DNA of 14,633 bases, from positions 1 to 14,633 of the forward strand of contig JACEST010000039.1 in NCBI GenBank assembly GCA_013911715.1. Reading direction: 5' to 3'. The translations under genes and the position numbers were made by a program. Position 1 is the first letter of the stretch, and the number at the start of each line of letters is the position of its first letter. The notes beneath the pieces were generated by a model, which worked only from the letters and a program-made list of their open reading frames with translations, made no database searches and was not told where the DNA came from. Of this stretch, positions 12,055 to 14,633 are shown piece after piece. The DNA comes from Sphingopyxis sp. (GTDB lineage Bacteria; Pseudomonadota; Alphaproteobacteria; Sphingomonadales; Sphingomonadaceae).

Positions 12055-13122
12055 TCACCCCAGCCATTCCACCCACGCACCGTGCGCATGGGCATGACCC
12101 AGCACACGCGCTGTGCCGTCGCCGGGCCAATGCCGCACAGTCAATTCGTGCAGAAATGTCGCGCGATTGGTTTCCAGCATCTGCCAGGCGAGCGGGCGTT
12201 CGGGCGTCGCCTGTGCCCCCGCCGCCTCGATCATCGCGGTGATCGCCGCGCGCCGTTCGTCGCCCAGATATTGCCACACGATGCTGTGCTGGATGACGCG
12301 GGTTACCCCGGCGGTCTGCGGGCGGGCAAGGCGCTGGCGGGTCCAGTCGGCGGCATCGGCAGCAACCAGATCGGGCGCGCGCTGTGTCGCCAGCAGTATC
12401 GCCGCATCCATCCGCACCAGCCGCTCGGGCGCGTCAGGCCAGACATAGGCTTTGACGCGCAGCGCCGCGTCGGGGTCGGACAGGTCGACCGGCGTCACAT
12501 CGCAGCCCGCAATTTCAACAATATCAACCGGATCGGCCGGCGGGGCCGCGCCGCGCCATTCGGGCTGGATCTGCATCGGCGATGCTACAGGCCCCACCGC
12601 GATGCCGCCGAGGTTAAAATGATAGCGCTCCATCATCGTATTGATGCCCGCGCTCGCGCCGACCTCGCTAATCTCGACGCGTGGGCCATGATGCTGTGCC
12701 AGCCACAACAGCCCCGCCATCAGGCTGGCCGAGCGCCCTGCCTCATTCGTCTGCGGCGGCCCGTCGAACCAGGGCAGCAGCGCGGCATCATGATCGGCCA
12801 CCACCGCCGCAACCAGCGCATCGACGGCGGCCTGATCAGCTAGTGCCCCGGCATAGAGCGGGGCCAGCCGCGGCTCCGCTTCGCTGAGATGCAGATGATG
12901 CAGCCCGCCCGCAAAGCGCAGCGGCATCGCGTCTTCCAGCGGCAGGCCCGGCCAGTCGCGCACGCGCCGCGCCACTGCGGTTTCGTCCGCCATCAGCGGC
13001 AACATGGCGCGGACAATGCTCGCGGTGATCGGCGCGCCATGGTGTGCGCAGTGCTGGGCCTGAAATTCGATGCCCGCAGCGACAAGATTGCTTTCCATCG
13101 CGTGATTGACGTGGCCGTCCAT
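12055..13122 (-). CDS. DUF2332 family protein
   Basis: 355-aa cytosolic protein of unknown biochemical role. Family landmarks: NEAGRSASLMAGLLWLA (about residues 125-141), then ISEVGASAGINTMMERYHFNLGG (about 150-172), in which E-x-G-A-S-A-G looks like a SAM-type glycine loop but has not, to my knowledge, been shown to bind SAM; and VIQHSIVWQYL with later HAHGAWVEWL at the C-terminus. Typical length is about 330-360 aa. The start at 13122 has AAAGGG seven bases upstream; an alternative ATG lies at 13098. It is transcribed alone: its 3' end faces rcdA across the 58-bp palindrome, and its 5' end diverges from hisG across a repeat. No sign of damage. Confidence 0.85.
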   Translation of the reverse strand: MDGHVNHAMESNLVAAGIEFQAQHCAHHGAPITASIVRAMLPLMADETAVARRVRDWPGLPLEDAMPLRFAGGLHHLHLSEAEPRLAPLYAGALADQAAVDALVAAVVADHDAALLPWFDGPPQTNEAGRSASLMAGLLWLAQHHGPRVEISEVGASAGINTMMERYHFNLGGIAVGPVASPMQIQPEWRGAAPPADPVDIVEIAGCDVTPVDLSDPDAALRVKAYVWPDAPERLVRMDAAILLATQRAPDLVAADAADWTRQRLARPQTAGVTRVIQHSIVWQYLGDERRAAITAMIEAAGAQATPERPLAWQMLETNRATFLHELTVRHWPGDGTARVLGHAHAHGAWVEWLG

Positions 13123-13165
13123 ATCCTTGCCCTTTGTCCACTATGCCATTAGTGGCACCTTAAAC

Positions 13166-13247
13166 CGTCGCCCTGAACTTGTTTCAGGGTCCATGGCGCA
13201 AGTTCGCAGCATTGCTCCATGGATGCTGAAACAAGTTCAGCATGACG
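13166..13247. repeat. REP-like inverted pair, CGTC...TGACG ends (copy B)
   Basis: Second copy of the element at 10248-10329. The left arm CCCTGAACTTGTTTCAGGG and the right arm CTGAAACAAGTTCAG are inverted copies, with TCCATGG and CCATGGA inside. It lies between the divergent DUF2332 and hisG genes, ending 43 bases before the hisG start, so the hisG promoter must lie in or very near it. Confidence 0.85.
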
Positions 13248-13290
13248 AAAAAAACTCGAAACTCGCAAGAGAGCTCAAGTCGCGCACCTT

Positions 13291-13956
13291 ATGGCCGAAC
13301 CCATCATCTTTGCCATCCCCAAGGGCCGGATTCTTGACGAAGCGCTGCCGCTGCTCGCGGCGGCGGGCATTACGCCTGCGCCCGATTTTTTCGACAAGGC
13401 AAGCCGGTCGCTGGTGTTTGCCACCAACCAGCCGCACATTTGCCTGATCCGTGTCCGCGCCTTTGATGTCGCCACCTTTGTCGCGCACGGTGCAGCCCAT
13501 CTGGGGATTGTCGGGTCCGACGCGATTGACGAATTTGCCTATTCGGAACTTTATGCGCCGGTTGACCTTGATATCGGTCATTGCCGCCTGTCGGTCGCGG
13601 CGCCGCAGGGCGCAGGCCTGCCCGGCGCAGGTGCCAGCCATGTTCGCGTCGCGACCAAATATCCTGCGACAACGCGCCGCTGGTTCGAAGCGCGCGGAAT
13701 TCAGGCCGAGTGCATCAAGCTCAATGGCGCGATGGAAATTGCGCCGTCGTTGGGCCTCGCCAGCCATATCGTCGATCTGGTGTCGTCGGGCGCGACGCTC
13801 CGCGAAAACGGGCTCGAAGAACTGGCGGTGATGGCACGCGTGTCGGCGCGGCTGATCGTCAACCGCGCGGCGTTCAAGCTGCGCCCCGACGATGTGCCGC
13901 CGTTGGTCGATGCATTCCGCGCTGCCGCAGGACAGACCCATGCCGCTGTGGCTTGA
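13291..13956 (+). CDS. hisG: ATP phosphoribosyltransferase, short form
   Basis: 221-aa enzyme of the first step of histidine synthesis, joining ATP and PRPP to N1-(phosphoribosyl)-ATP. Seen: IIFAIPKGRILDEALPLL at the N-terminus, the substrate loop VGSDAIDEF (74-82), and the PRPP-binding stretch LNGAMEIAPSLGLASHIVDL followed by VSSGATLRENGLEE (144-177). It lacks the C-terminal regulatory ACT-like domain of the long form (about 290-300 aa). Short HisG needs HisZ, a histidyl-tRNA synthetase-like subunit, for activity and feedback control; no hisZ is in the window. ATG 13291 fits the family N-terminus; only a weak purine-rich stretch precedes it. It overlaps hisD by 17 bases, so the two are translationally linked. 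Confidence 0.96.
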   Translation: MAEPIIFAIPKGRILDEALPLLAAAGITPAPDFFDKASRSLVFATNQPHICLIRVRAFDVATFVAHGAAHLGIVGSDAIDEFAYSELYAPVDLDIGHCRLSVAAPQGAGLPGAGASHVRVATKYPATTRRWFEARGIQAECIKLNGAMEIAPSLGLASHIVDLVSSGATLRENGLEELAVMARVSARLIVNRAAFKLRPDDVPPLVDAFRAAAGQTHAAVA

Positions 13957-14633
13957 CGCTACCGACGTCGAATTCGCCGAAGCGTTTGACGCGCTTGTGG
14001 CGGCACGCCGCGAGAGCGATGCCGATGTGTCGCGCGATGTCGCCGCCATCATCGCGGACGTGCGCGCGCGCGGCGATGCGTCGGTCGCCGAGCTGACGCT
14101 GAAATTCGACCGTGTCGATCTGGACGCCAGCGGCTGGCGGATTGGCACGGCGGAGTGCGCCGCCGCCTATGCCGGGCTCGACCAGGATTTGCGCAGCGCG
14201 CTTGACCTTGCCGCGAACCGTATCGCCGATTTCCATGACAAACAGCGCCCGAGCGACAGCGAAAGCATCGACAGCGTCGGCGCGCGGCTGGGCAGCCGCT
14301 GGCGCCCGGTCGACGCGGCGGGCATTTATGTCCCCGGCGGGCGCGCTGCCTATCCCTCGTCGGTGCTGATGAACGCGCTGCCCGCAAAAGTGGCGGGGGT
14401 AGAACGGCTGGTGATGGTCACGCCGACCCCCGATGGCCATGTCAATCCGCTGGTGCTTGCCGCCGCGCATCTGGCGCGCGTGGATGAGGTGTGGCGCATC
14501 GGCGGCGCGCAGGCCGTCGCCGCGCTGGCCTTTGGCACCGGCCAGATCGCGCCAGTTGATGTGATCACCGGCCCCGGCAACGCCTGGGTGGCCGAGGCGA
14601 AGCGGCAATTGTTCGGAGTCGTCGGTATCGACA
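13940..14633 (+). CDS. hisD: Histidinol dehydrogenase (C-terminus cut by window edge)
   Basis: The first 231 residues of the last enzyme of histidine synthesis, which oxidises histidinol to histidine in two NAD+-dependent steps using a zinc ion. Seen: the N-terminal helical part, DAAGIYVPGGRAAYPSSVLM (125-144), IGGAQAVAALAFGT (187-200) and ITGPGNAWVAEAKRQLFG (209-226), all standard landmarks. The full enzyme is about 430 aa, so the catalytic and zinc-binding half lies outside. AGGA seven bases before ATG 13940, inside the end of hisG, supports this start. Together with hisG it forms the beginning of a his operon. Confidence 0.96.
   Translation, partial: MPLWLDATDVEFAEAFDALVAARRESDADVSRDVAAIIADVRARGDASVAELTLKFDRVDLDASGWRIGTAECAAAYAGLDQDLRSALDLAANRIADFHDKQRPSDSESIDSVGARLGSRWRPVDAAGIYVPGGRAAYPSSVLMNALPAKVAGVERLVMVTPTPDGHVNPLVLAAAHLARVDEVWRIGGAQAVAALAFGTGQIAPVDVITGPGNAWVAEAKRQLFGVVGID

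Noticed and set aside
13237..14148. 303-codon minus-strand open frame opposite hisG and hisD
   Set aside because: Antisense shadow of two well-conserved biosynthetic genes.

Overview
The window looks like chromosomal DNA of a GC-rich alphaproteobacterium of the order Sphingomonadales, probably Sphingopyxis or a close relative. This rests on recall of family and neighbourhood patterns, not on a search: a short-form HisG, a one-cysteine DksA, a PilZ protein of the type with 'RDSLFL...RNLSPGG', an RcdA/DUF1465 protein, a PEP-CTERM-like tail of the 'PVPAPPMLLLFG' type, and short repeats with CGTCA...TGACG ends between genes. Almost every base is accounted for by 15 protein genes (two cut by the window edges). 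No RNA gene, insertion sequence, prophage or CRISPR array was seen.

Left part, 1-4162, all minus strand: a leucyl aminopeptidase cut at its C-terminus, a Baeyer-Villiger flavin monooxygenase of the EthA/AlmA type, and rimO, which methylthiolates ribosomal protein S12. Then a small DUF1761 membrane protein (plus) converges on a two-TM potassium channel with an RCK domain (minus); their stop codons interlock on TTAA. Next on the minus strand are surE and serS, in the serS-surE order common in this group, separated by a nested inverted repeat.

The most unusual gene is at 8148-9443 (minus), directly upstream of serS: a surface-type protein about one third serine, with a 24-serine run spelled with five different codons, an in-frame 21-bp repeat, a basic N-terminal segment and a PEP-CTERM-like anchor. 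Its leader can fold so that the ribosome binding site is buried, and a strong intrinsic terminator separates it from serS.

The right-centre, 9764-11991, is a cluster of small regulators: a DksA-type RNA polymerase factor, a PilZ (putative c-di-GMP) protein, two divergent YdcH/DUF465 proteins (one only 52 aa) and RcdA, the ClpXP adaptor involved in CtrA turnover in Caulobacter. RcdA ends inside a 58-bp near-perfect palindrome lying between it and a convergent DUF2332 gene. The window closes with the start of a histidine operon, hisG overlapping hisD by 17 bases; hisD runs off the end.

Four or five repeat elements, each an inverted pair of small hairpins, sit in the gaps. Several genes (serS, rimO, pilZ) have a promoter-like sequence so close to the ATG, and so little Shine-Dalgarno sequence, that leaderless or very short-leader transcripts are likely.
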